Below are positions 8,001 through 14,529 of a stretch of 15,503 nucleotides of DNA, one piece after another. The number at the start of each line of letters is the position of its first letter. The stretch's first letter is position 1. The notes beneath the pieces were generated by a model, which had not been told where the DNA came from, did no database searches, and was given only the letters and a program-made list of their open reading frames with translations. Location of the stretch: NCBI GenBank assembly GCA_035552775.1, contig DASZKW010000121.1:1-15503 (forward strand). Reading direction: 5' to 3'. Source of the stretch: DASZKW01 sp035552775 (lineage in GTDB: Bacteria; Actinomycetota; Acidimicrobiia; Acidimicrobiales; Palsa-688). Made by a program: the position numbers and the translations under genes.

Positions 8001-10887
8001 CGTCGCCCCCATCGCGGTGCTGGCCGGCGCGAACACCGGGATCACCTCACCGGACAGTGTCGCCGTGCATGCCGGGGTGCTGTTGGTGTCCGATGCCAGC
8101 GGCAAGATCCTCGAGTACCCCCTGCCCCTCCCGGCCGGCTCGACGCTGACCAGCCCGGACAACACCGCCCCTGTAGTCACCGTTGCGGGACCCGCGAGCG
8201 GGTTGAGCACTCCCACCGGGATGGTTTTCGACTCGTCGGGCAACCTGTTCGTGGCCAACAACGGCAACTCCTCGGTGACCGGCTACGCCCCGTCGCAGTA
8301 CGCCACCACGGGCGACCCGACGCCGTACATCACCATCGCCGGGACCAACACCGGGCTGGCCGGCGTCAACTTCATCGCGCTGCTCAACCCGACGGCGCCG
8401 ACCCCGCTCACCGCCATCAACGGACCCTTGCCGACGGCCACCCAGGGCAAACCGTACTCGCAGCAGCTACCGATCACCGGCGGTACCGGCCCCTACACGT
8501 GGTCGGTGACGCCGGGGTCGACGCTTCCCGCCGGGCTCACTCTTTCGTCGGCCGGGGTCCTGTCGGGCACACCCACAACCCAGAGCACCACGAGCTTCTC
8601 CGTGACGGTCACCGACTCGTCAACGCCCGCCCAGTCCGTCACGGAGAACGTCAGTCTCACCGTCGCCTCCGCCAACGTCTCCATCACCACCACCAGCCCG
8701 CTGCCGGCCGCCACCGAGGCCGCCTCCTACACCGAGGCTCTGGCAGCTAACGGGGGCACCCCGCCCTACACCTGGTCCCTCGTGCCCGGCTCCACGCTGC
8801 CCGCCGGGTTGTCCCTGTCCGCCGACGGGACCATCACCGGCACCCCCACCGCCCAGGGCACTTCCACCTTTAGTGTCGAGGTGAGCGACTCGGCCTCACC
8901 GCCCAGCACCGCCACCAAGGCCTTCTCCCTCACCGTCAACCCGCCGCCGGTCACCGCCCTCTCGGGTGTGGCCTGCACCAGTGCCACCGTGTGTCAGGCG
9001 GTGGGGACCACAGGCCATTTGGGAGTAGTGGTCCCCGTAATCAACGGCGTCCAGGGCACCGCCCAAACCGTGCCCGGGACCCAATCCCTCCACGGTGTGG
9101 CCTGCCCCACCGCAAACACCTGCGTGGCGGTGGGCGTAGATTCGTCAGGAACCTTTGGCGTGGTGGTGCCGATCACCGACGGCGTCCCCGGTGCCGTCCA
9201 ACCGGTCACTGGTGCCGCCAACCTGTTCGGCGTGGCCTGCGTCGCTGCCGGCATCTGCAATGGGGTAGGCCCCAATAGCGACTTCAGCGCCGGTGTGGTG
9301 GTGCCGATCACCAACGGCACCCCGGGCGCTCCGGTGGCAGTCCCGGGTATCCAAATCCTCTATGGCGTCGCCTGCTCGAGCGCCAGCAGTTGCGTGGCGG
9401 TGGGCCGAGGAAGTTCTATTCCTCGCGTCGGCATGGTGGTGCCGATCACAAACGGCGTCCCCGGCGCCGCCGAAGCGGTCTCCGGAACGGCCGGCCTCAA
9501 CGGTGTGGCCTGCCCCGCTGCCGGCCCTTGCCAGGCGGTGGGCATCGACTCCTCCTCCAACTTTGGCGTGGTGGTACCGGTCACCGGCGGCGTGCCCGGC
9601 GCGGCCGAGGTGGTCCCGGGCTCGGGCACCTTCGCAGGCGCGGCCTGTTCCAGTTCGGTTGTCTGCGAGGCGGTCGGCACCGATATCTCCTTCAGCTTCG
9701 GCGCGGCGGCGCCGATCATCGGCGGCGCCCCCGGCGCCGCCCAGGTGGTCCCGAAGACCAGCGATCTCATCGGCATCGCGTGCCCGACCACTACCCTGTG
9801 CGTGGCGGTCGGCCGGGACCTCTCAGGCTTGGGTGTGGTGGTCGACCTGCCAGTGAGCGCCCCCGCGGCGATCACCAGCGCCGCCGCCACCACCTTCACG
9901 GTAGGCACCCCGGCCACGTTCACGGTGACGGCGACGGGACGGCCGGCACCGACGGTCACCGAGTCCGGTGCCCTGCCCGCCGGGGTGACATTCACCGACG
10001 GCGTGCTGTCGGGCACCCCGGCTTCGGGCAGCGCCGGGACCTACCCGCTGGTCTTCACCGCCACCAACGGCGTCGGCGCCCCGGCCACCCAGGACTTCAC
10101 CCTCACCGTGGCCGAGGCGATCCCTGCGACGGGCGGCTACACCCTGGCCGCCTCCGACGGCGGTGTGTTCAACTTCGGTGACGCCGGCTTCTACGGCTCC
10201 ATGGGCGACAAACATTTGAACGCCCCAGTGGTGGGCATGGCCGCCACCCCCGACGGGGGCGGCTACTGGCTCGTCGCCTCCGACGGGGGGATCTTCACCT
10301 TCGGCGACGCCCCCTTCTACGGCTCCATGGGCGACAAGCATCTGAACAAGCCCGTGGTCGGCATGGCCGCCACCCCCGACGGGGGCGGCTACTGGCTCGT
10401 CGCCTCCGACGGGGGGATCTTCACCTTCGGCGACGCCGGCTTCTACGGTTCCATGGGCGACAAACATTTGAACGCCCCAGTGGTGGGCATGGCGTCGACG
10501 GCCGACGGTGGCGGCTACTGGCTCGTCGCATCCGACGGAGGCATCTTCACCTTCGGAGACGCCCCCTTCTACGGCTCCATGGGCGACAAGCACCTCAACT
10601 CCCCGGTGGTCGGCGCGGCGTCGACGGCCGACGGTGGCGGCTACTGGCTCGTCGCGTCCGATGGGGGGATCTTCACCTTCGGCGACGCCCCCTTCTACGG
10701 CTCCATGGGCGACAAGCATTTGAACCGCCCCGTGGTCGGCATGGCCGCCACACCCGACGGTGGCGGCTACTGGCTCGTCGCATCCGACGGGGGGATCTTC
10801 ACCTTCGGAGACGCCCCCTTCCTCGGTTCCATGGGCGACAAGCACCTCAACCGCCCCGTGGTGGCCATGGCCGCCAGCCCCTTCTAG
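5092..10887 (+). CDS. Giant secreted multidomain repeat protein (1931 aa; Ig-like, NHL-like propellers, Cys-pair repeats, GYWLVASDGG repeats)
   Basis: An exported, probably cell-surface or matrix protein; no enzyme motif is seen. The Sec signal peptide has basic residues to about 19, a hydrophobic core, and ASA cleavage near 43. Residues ~45-258 resemble the 'choice-of-anchor P' domain (FNEQITNADGSLTVNAVH, then IVGQVNCG). A putative Ig (He_PIG) domain at ~261-346 is followed by a six-bladed NHL-like propeller (~349-695; recurring FVANS...VTEY). Next come Ig (~698-792), a second six-bladed propeller (~797-1100), Ig (~1104-1193), Ig (~1197-1284), seven Cys-pair repeats (1290-~1589), Ig (~1592-1677) and six 42-residue repeats (1681-1931). 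No sortase motif or C-terminal membrane helix is present. The frame is intact throughout. The ATG follows GGGGGAAG. It lies directly downstream of the relaxase, apparently as cargo. Adhesion, or binding to polymer or host cells, is the likely role but is inferred from architecture only. Confidence 0.88.
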   Translation: MSGSASTKVNKSRPNSKLRLAVASVFLSTLGAGTVGLAAPASAAVTTVVGSAYGIYSSVGFTGATPTVVGPTPTVTLPAGGSATPLTATDTSEAVTVGPGQLFSSGPVTVTTVGTAALGSVTSGADVSGCATTDTTTGCVTGQITENPLTATHIADTCTANGSTPSGSTTITGGTLADESVSGGTPFNVAVPANPTPNQTFTGLNPSTNAPYKFVFNEQITNADGSLTVNAVHQTLNATLAGTQIVGQVNCGASAAAETAPAITSANTTTFTVGTAGSFTVTATGSPTPTLTESGALPGGVTFTGGVLSGTPAAGSAGSYPLTFTATNGVGSPATQSFTLTVAPAAAPTILVANGSGPTGSGAATVTGYPDPPAGCAGTPSICPAAPSVNISGSNTTIGSLVGIAQDPAHDTFVANSNASAIDEFAPGANANVAPIAILGGAATGLNSPQGIFIDPAGSHLFVANSSTVTEYSLPFTGCTGSAPATCNQAPIATLSGSATLLNSPFGVSVDASGNLWVAVLNSGTGAMLEFSMPFDPTTCTGTPSTCNTPPTLTLGGTGSGIVNPDYGLVHNNTLFVTNTGGPPATVTEYALPLSASTCTGTAPAVCNTPPSVTLSSVAQTSSDGSELDNPTGIAFDPSGNMFVTNQASPSPPSSVVEYSPAQYQVSGNPVPIATIAGSATDLYTPEFIVVQAPATATPLSVTTTSPLPAATQNAVYSDTLAATGGTSPYTWALASGSTLPAGLALSAAGVISGTPTVTGTFTFGVTATDSATPAGTATKALSLTVNPAVAAATVPTLVVGNSVQGASSLTEYPDGATGNVAPSNTITGANTQLGAVNGVAVDPAGDIFVASFKITGDTGVFEFAPGATANATPIAFLQGAATNLNGPQGIAIDASGAHLFVVNSNNAVTEYALPLTPGPTADNAAPIATISGAATGLNNPFGIGLDPAGDIFVANTASVTEYAPGANGNVAPIAVLAGANTGITSPDSVAVHAGVLLVSDASGKILEYPLPLPAGSTLTSPDNTAPVVTVAGPASGLSTPTGMVFDSSGNLFVANNGNSSVTGYAPSQYATTGDPTPYITIAGTNTGLAGVNFIALLNPTAPTPLTAINGPLPTATQGKPYSQQLPITGGTGPYTWSVTPGSTLPAGLTLSSAGVLSGTPTTQSTTSFSVTVTDSSTPAQSVTENVSLTVASANVSITTTSPLPAATEAASYTEALAANGGTPPYTWSLVPGSTLPAGLSLSADGTITGTPTAQGTSTFSVEVSDSASPPSTATKAFSLTVNPPPVTALSGVACTSATVCQAVGTTGHLGVVVPVINGVQGTAQTVPGTQSLHGVACPTANTCVAVGVDSSGTFGVVVPITDGVPGAVQPVTGAANLFGVACVAAGICNGVGPNSDFSAGVVVPITNGTPGAPVAVPGIQILYGVACSSASSCVAVGRGSSIPRVGMVVPITNGVPGAAEAVSGTAGLNGVACPAAGPCQAVGIDSSSNFGVVVPVTGGVPGAAEVVPGSGTFAGAACSSSVVCEAVGTDISFSFGAAAPIIGGAPGAAQVVPKTSDLIGIACPTTTLCVAVGRDLSGLGVVVDLPVSAPAAITSAAATTFTVGTPATFTVTATGRPAPTVTESGALPAGVTFTDGVLSGTPASGSAGTYPLVFTATNGVGAPATQDFTLTVAEAIPATGGYTLAASDGGVFNFGDAGFYGSMGDKHLNAPVVGMAATPDGGGYWLVASDGGIFTFGDAPFYGSMGDKHLNKPVVGMAATPDGGGYWLVASDGGIFTFGDAGFYGSMGDKHLNAPVVGMASTADGGGYWLVASDGGIFTFGDAPFYGSMGDKHLNSPVVGAASTADGGGYWLVASDGGIFTFGDAPFYGSMGDKHLNRPVVGMAATPDGGGYWLVASDGGIFTFGDAPFLGSMGDKHLNRPVVAMAASPF
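8959..9858 (+). repeat. Seven tandem Cys-pair repeats (43-46 aa) inside the giant protein
   Basis: Units start at 8959, 9088, 9223, 9358, 9496, 9631 and 9766. Each opens with a pattern like LxGVACxxAxxCxAVG and continues to GVVVPITxGVPGAxxVVPG. The two Cys are six residues apart in every unit and probably form a small disulfide loop outside the cell. The last unit lacks its second half and ends in GVVVDLP. Unit length in DNA is mostly 135 bases, so drift is by substitution more than by indels. Three further complete units lie in the decayed paralogue at 12345-12700. Confidence 0.85.
10132..10884 (+). repeat. Six tandem 126-bp repeats encoding 42-aa GYWLVASDGG units
   Basis: GGCGGCTAC recurs at 10132, 10258, 10384, 10510, 10636 and 10762, exactly 126 bases apart, with no indel. 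Each unit reads GGYWLVASDGGIFTFGDAPF, then YGSMGDKHLN, PVVGMAA and a TPDG or TADG link. The first unit is divergent (YTLAASDGGVFNFGDAGF) and the last ends the protein at PVVAMAASPF. The motif is common in secreted actinobacterial proteins, often beside hydrolase or peptidase domains, and probably forms a beta-propeller-like or beta-solenoid structure. The near-identical DNA of units 2-6 suggests recent amplification or gene conversion. Confidence 0.92.
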
Positions 10888-10907
10888 ACGACGATTCCAT
10901 AACGCCA

Positions 10908-10923
10908 ACCGGCAGAAGCTGGT
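10908..10923 (+). terminator. Stem-loop after the giant protein gene, weak terminator candidate
   Basis: ACCGGC and GCTGGT pair over 6 bp (one G-T) around an AGAA loop, 20 bases after the stop. There is no T run after it, so it is only a possible transcript end or 3' stabiliser. Confidence 0.28.
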
Positions 10924-10935
10924 GCGACTGTGACC

Positions 10936-11074
10936 TACGTCAACCGCGTCGAACTACATCTCGAGTTCGAGCACCCATACCTCTGCTGGCACTGCGGTCA
11001 TCTGATCCTCGACGCACCGTTTAGGCTCCAATCAGGTCGCATCCGGTTGCAAGCATCTGACAGGGGCTGACGTG
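10936..11074. pseudogene. Remnant of the small gene and xis 3' ends (copy of about 970-1107)
   Basis: This segment aligns base for base, with scattered substitutions and one-base indels, to 970-1107. Shared blocks include CGCGTCGAACTACA, CCTCTGCTGGC and TCATCTGATCCTCGACG. It therefore carries the last ~20 codons of the small plus-strand gene and, on the minus strand, the last ~25 codons of the xis-like gene. The small-gene frame is damaged by a one-base length difference near 10973. No start or promoter remains for either gene. Homology ends at GACGTG (11069-11074), where relaxase-derived sequence begins. It is a decayed duplicate, not a functional gene. Confidence 0.75.
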
Positions 11075-11075
11075 T

Positions 11076-11633
11076 CTCGCCGGGCTGCGTCGCCACGCCG
11101 CCCAGGTCGAACGCGACCGCGCCGACCTACACACAGGGACAGGCCGGTGGGCCGACACCCCTATCGGCGTCGCCCGCCAGGCCCTCGACCAAGCCAGCCA
11201 GGCCCACCAACGCGACACGGTGGCAGCCAACGACGCCCACCTCGGGCTGCTCGCCCGGCGCCGAGCCCGCCAAACCGAGCAGGCTAGCGCCGAGGTCCTC
11301 GCCCGAGCCGACACCGCCTGGCAGGACACCATCCGACCCCACGTCGACCAACTGGGCGTCGAAAGGGATCGCCTGGTCCGCCTGACCGGCCAACTCGAAT
11401 CCGCCCAGCATGCCCGCCGGGCGTTCTTCGACGCCAACCCCGAGACCATCAGCCACATCGGCGAACTCAACCGGGCGAGCCCGATCGTGGGGCACCAGAC
11501 CTGCCCGGCGATCGATGCGAAAACCTGGGCCTGGAAAGCCGTCCACGGCTCGCCCACAGACGCCAACCGGGCTACCTTAGCCGCCCGGATCGCCCCTTCC
11601 CCCCAGCAGCATGGACCCCAGATCAAAGTCTGA
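11076..11633 (+). pseudogene. Relaxase C-terminal remnant (copy of about 4295-4857)
   Basis: The open frame runs LAGLRRHAAQVERDRADL to the natural stop and matches the last ~187 codons of the relaxase at 4295-4857. Long shared stretches include DAHLGLLARRRAR, ASAEVLARA, DQLGVE, QLESAQ and DANPETIS. It lacks the whole relaxase and helicase domains, so it cannot nick or unwind DNA. The only in-frame starts lie inside the homologous region, for example GTG at 11220. The frame has stayed open and the copy is well diverged from the original, more so near residues AIDAKTWAWKAVHG. It abuts the xis 3' remnant directly, so an internal deletion of about 3.2 kb joined the two. Confidence 0.82.
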
Positions 11634-11651
11634 CCCGTAGCCGGCGACGTG

Positions 11652-12276
11652 TCACTGTCCCTGCTGAGCGAGGTCGCACACCGCAAACGGCCCGGTGTGG
11701 TCCCGCTGCTCGACGCCGGGCGATCGTCGACTGGTACCGCCACCGACCAAGGTGTTGATGAGGCTCTCGACTTCGCCATCACGAGGATCGGGCAATCGAG
11801 CCGGGCCGTAGCCAACGAACCGCTTCTGAACGGGATCGCTCGGATCGAACACGGCTCTGCTACGACCCGGGGGCGCGGAGGTCCAGCCATCCCCGGTATA
11901 ACCAGCGTTAGTGAACTGCTGGAGCTCCCGACCGAAGACCGCCGAGCGGGCGTTGGTCGCGTCCCAGAGATTCCCCCACGTCGGATTGGAGCCGACATAG
12001 ACGTCCATCCTCCGGCTGACGACGCTTTGGACCCACTGGTCGGTCTTGGCGATAGACCACTCATTCGCGCGTAGGTCGAGCACCTCGTGGCCAGCCCAGT
12101 CCTTAGCCACCAGCGTATCGGCCTGCCGTCCGATGACCGCCACGTTGTCAGCAGCCGAACTAGCTCCGGCTGTTGCGGATTCTGCTCCATCTCGTCATTG
12201 GCCCGCCTGCTTCAGAAGCGACCGAATGCGGTGCCTGAGGTCCTGGGCCAGAACACCTCGGGCCCGGGCGTGAACC
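11652..12276 (-). pseudogene. Inverted C-terminal gene fragment, possibly the end of an Rhs/polymorphic-toxin-type protein
   Basis: On the minus strand an open frame from GTG 12143 to TGA at 11652 encodes a protein-like sequence with IGRQADTLVAKDWAGHEVLD, SNPTWGNLWDATNARSAVF and GRELQQFTNAGY. I associate this pattern with C-terminal segments of large actinobacterial YD/Rhs-type secreted proteins, but I cannot name a family with certainty. The same frame continues upstream through an in-frame TGA at 12195-12197 and reads coding-like (LRHRIRSLLKQAGQ) up to about 12276. There it meets the secreted-protein repeats on the other strand. The 5' end is therefore lost at a rearrangement junction. If any product is made it starts at GTG 12143 (163 aa); no Shine-Dalgarno is visible. 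Overlapping plus-strand frames look like shadows. Confidence 0.5.
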
Positions 12277-13693
12277 AAGGCGTAGTGGTGCCCATCACCG
12301 ACGGTGTCCCCGGTGCGGTTCAGGCGATCCCAGCGGCAGGCGATCTAAGTGGTGTGGCTTGTCCCAGTGCCAGCCTGTGCGAGGCCGTCGGAGAGGACGT
12401 CACGTTCAACTTCGGCGTGGTGGTGCCGATCACCAACGGCATTGCCGGCGCAGCCCAGGTGGTGCCCGGGTCCGGTGAGTTCTCCGGCATCGCCTGCCCC
12501 ACCGCCGACATCTGCGAGACGGTGGGCACCGACATCTCCTTCAGCTTCGGCGTGGTGGCCCCGATCACCGCCGGCACCCCGGGTTCGGCCCAGGTGGTCC
12601 CGGGGACGGCCGGTCTGATCGGCATCGCCTGCCCCACCGCCACCATGTGCGTGGCGGGCGGCAAGGACCTGTCCTTCATGGGCGTGGTGGTCGACCTGCC
12701 GGTGACCGCCCCTCCGGTGATCACCAGCGCCGACGCCACCACCTTCACCGTGGGCGCCCCTGGGTCGTTCACGGTGACCGCGCCCGGTGCACCCACGCCG
12801 GCGGTCACCGAGACCGGCGCCCTGCCCGCCGGGGTGACCTTCACCAACGGCGTGCTGTCGGGCACTCCGGCTTCGGGCAGCGCGGGCACCTACCCGCTGA
12901 TCTTGACCGCCACCAACGGCGTCGGCACCGCCGCCACCCAGGACTTCACCCTGACCGTGGCCAAGGCGGCGACGGTGACGACGGTGTCGGCCAGCCCGGC
13001 CAGCGCCGGCTTCGGCACCCCGGTGACCTTCACCGCCACCGTGGCCCCGGCGGTGGCCAACACCTTGACCCCCGGCGGCACCGTCAGCTTCTACCTCGAC
13101 GGCGCCACCACCCCCTTGGCCACGCTGCCCCTGTCGGGGGGCAGCGCCAGCTTCACCACCTCGGGGCTCGGAGCCGGGTCGCACAGCGTCGTCGCGGTCT
13201 ACAGCGGTGACGCCAACTTCACGGCGAGCACCTCGGCGCCGGCCACGGTGGTCATCACCACCACCGTCACCATCACCGGTACCCACCACGGGGCGATCAA
13301 GGTGCCCGCCGGCACCTCCCTACTGCTGGTCAACGCCACCGTGCACGGGGCCATCATCGTGGCGCCCGGAGGATCGCTCGACGTGGAGAACTCCTCCTTC
13401 TCCGCCCTGGTGGCCAAGGGCCCAGCGGCGCTGCGGGTGTGTGGGAGCAGCGCCAAGGGCTCGGTCGTGGTGAGCGGCGCCACCGGCTTCGTGCTCATCG
13501 GCTCATCGGCGACAGCGGCGACGACGCCTGCGCGCCCAACACCATCGGGGGCTCGCTGGTGATGAGGGACAACACCGCCGGGCTGGAGGCCATCGGCAAC
13601 ACCGTCGGTGGCTCCGTCGTCGACACCGCCAACTCCGGCGCCGGCGCATTCGCCGAGGACACCAGCCCCGAGGTATCCGGCAACGGGCTGTAG
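12277..13693 (+). pseudogene. Truncated and frameshifted paralogue of the giant secreted protein (Cys-pair repeats, Ig domains, beta-helix-like end)
   Basis: From 12277 the frame reads GVVVPITDGVPGAVQ and then three full Cys-pair repeats (starts 12345, 12480, 12615). A putative Ig domain (~12718-12966) nearly identical to that at 9865-10125 follows, then an Ig-like repeat of the Big_3_5 type (~12967-13260; VSFYLDGATTPLATLPL). The end is a Gly/Val/Thr-rich region with the recurring 'VNATVHGAIIVAPGGSLDVE' pattern, typical of parallel beta-helix surface proteins. No signal peptide or credible start exists: the open frame runs upstream only into antisense of an unrelated fragment. An exact 8-bp tandem duplication at 13494-13509 shifts the frame. 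Removing one copy restores LIGDSGDDACAPNTIGGS through to the stop at 13691. The protein would have been secreted through its lost N-terminus. Confidence 0.78.
13494..13509 (+). repeat. 8-bp tandem duplication causing a frameshift
   Basis: CTCATCGG occurs twice in direct contact (13494-13501 and 13502-13509). Deleting one unit joins VLIG to DSGDDACAPN in one frame and extends the reading frame to 13693. With both units the frame ends at 13562 in a non-homologous Ala/Thr/Pro tail. Replication slippage is the simplest cause. Confidence 0.8.
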
Positions 13694-13730
13694 CAGGCCC
13701 CGACCAAAAGCGGAACGCCCTTTGTCCTGA

Positions 13731-13756
13731 CGAGATCCAAAACGGTCTCGCCTTTT
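13731..13756 (+). terminator. Rho-independent terminator after the second secreted-protein copy
   Basis: CGAGATC (13731-13737) and GGTCTCG (13744-13750) pair over 7 bp with one G-T wobble, around the loop CAAAAC. CCTTTT follows at once. It lies 38 bases after the stop at 13693 and is the best terminator in the window. Confidence 0.6.
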
Positions 13757-13800
13757 ACCGCAACGCTCAGCACCCCGGCTCTTGACCGACGCACCTTGCG

Positions 13801-14528
13801 GTGGTTTGTGACGACCCCCCTGCAGAGCGACCACGGAGGACCTACCTCCATCACTGGTACAGCACCGCAAACAACAACCCGTCAACTCACGAGTCGCTCC
13901 TCACGTTCATGGCACACAGAGCCTTCTCGCCTCCGGTAACGTTGAACGACTACCCGGCCGACACGTTGACCTGGCTGGATGACGGGACCAACCCCTTCTC
14001 ACCAACCACCCCGCTCGGAGTGGGCTTCGCATACCCCACCAACGGGAGGAAGACGTTCAGCGCAGCCAAGAACCTGGCCGGGGTGCCCAATGGCTGTGCC
14101 TACGGCTCGTGCTTCAACGTCATCACTCCGGCGGGCGGCGACTACAGCGGTGCCGAGCGAAGCCGTGGCCGCCGGGCCCACGCCTGGATTGGTTGTCGTC
14201 CGCCTACCAGTCCCTCGTGTCCACCACGCCCGGTCAGGATTGCAACGACACCGTGGACCAGGCCCACGCCGGCCAGTTCGCCTACCCGCCGGGCTGCTAC
14301 CCGAGGGTCCAGATCCTGCGCTCCACCGATTACGGCGCCAGCTTCAGTGGTCCCCAGGTGGTGGGCATCCCCGCCGGTCGGGCCACCGACTTGCAGTTCG
14401 AGCCTACGGTGCGCGGGGTGGCGTACAGCCGGTCGCGTCCCACCCCCAGCTTCCCGGCGCCAGGTCACCGCGTTGTCGCGGTTGACCAACGAAGAGGGTG
14501 CTGGCCGGAACGCGTGACGCATCACTAG
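13801..14528 (+). pseudogene. Frameshifted remnant of a sialidase/BNR-like secreted protein
   Basis: Two consecutive frames carry protein-like sequence. The first (from about GTG 13801 to ~14155) contains HHWYSTANNNPSTHESLL and an Asp-box-like PTNGRKTFSAAKNL (TNGRKTF, 14038-14058). The second (~14180 to the TAG at 14526) contains LDWLSSAYQSLV, a Cys pair in CNDTVDQAHAGQFAYPPGC, and a clear Asp-box STDYGASF (14322-14345). Asp-boxes (SxDxGxxW/F) mark sialidase and other BNR propellers, which cleave or bind glycans or act as surface sensors. The frame changes between 14155 and 14185, and no signal peptide is present, so both ends are incomplete. Sequence after about 14405 no longer looks like a propeller. 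The IS element begins right after the stop and may have removed the rest. The family assignment rests on two short motifs only. Confidence 0.42.
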
Positions 14529-14529
14529 G

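Noticed and set aside
10132..10887. Regular 126-bp repeats as a possible CRISPR array or DNA-level satellite
   Set aside because: The repeats are in-frame protein repeats with a 42-residue period and no unique spacers; units are also too long for CRISPR.
9823..10908. Long minus-strand open frame (361 codons) opposite the C-terminal repeats
   Set aside because: It is an antisense shadow of the GC-rich repeats; its translation is a low-complexity mirror of the plus-strand units, with no start signal.
11649..12074. Plus-strand open frame of 141 codons
   Set aside because: It is antisense to the more protein-like minus-strand fragment and has no ribosome binding site or recognisable motif.
11021..12190. 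Minus-strand open frame of 389 codons over the relaxase remnant and the inverted fragment
   Set aside because: It spans a rearrangement junction and reads as Ser/Arg-rich shadow; the neighbouring minus frame (IGRQADTLVAKDWAGHEVLD) is the coding-like one.
12087..12276. First ~63 codons of the second secreted-protein frame as a true N-terminus
   Set aside because: They are antisense to the inverted fragment, contain no signal peptide, and similarity to the paralogue begins only at about 12277.
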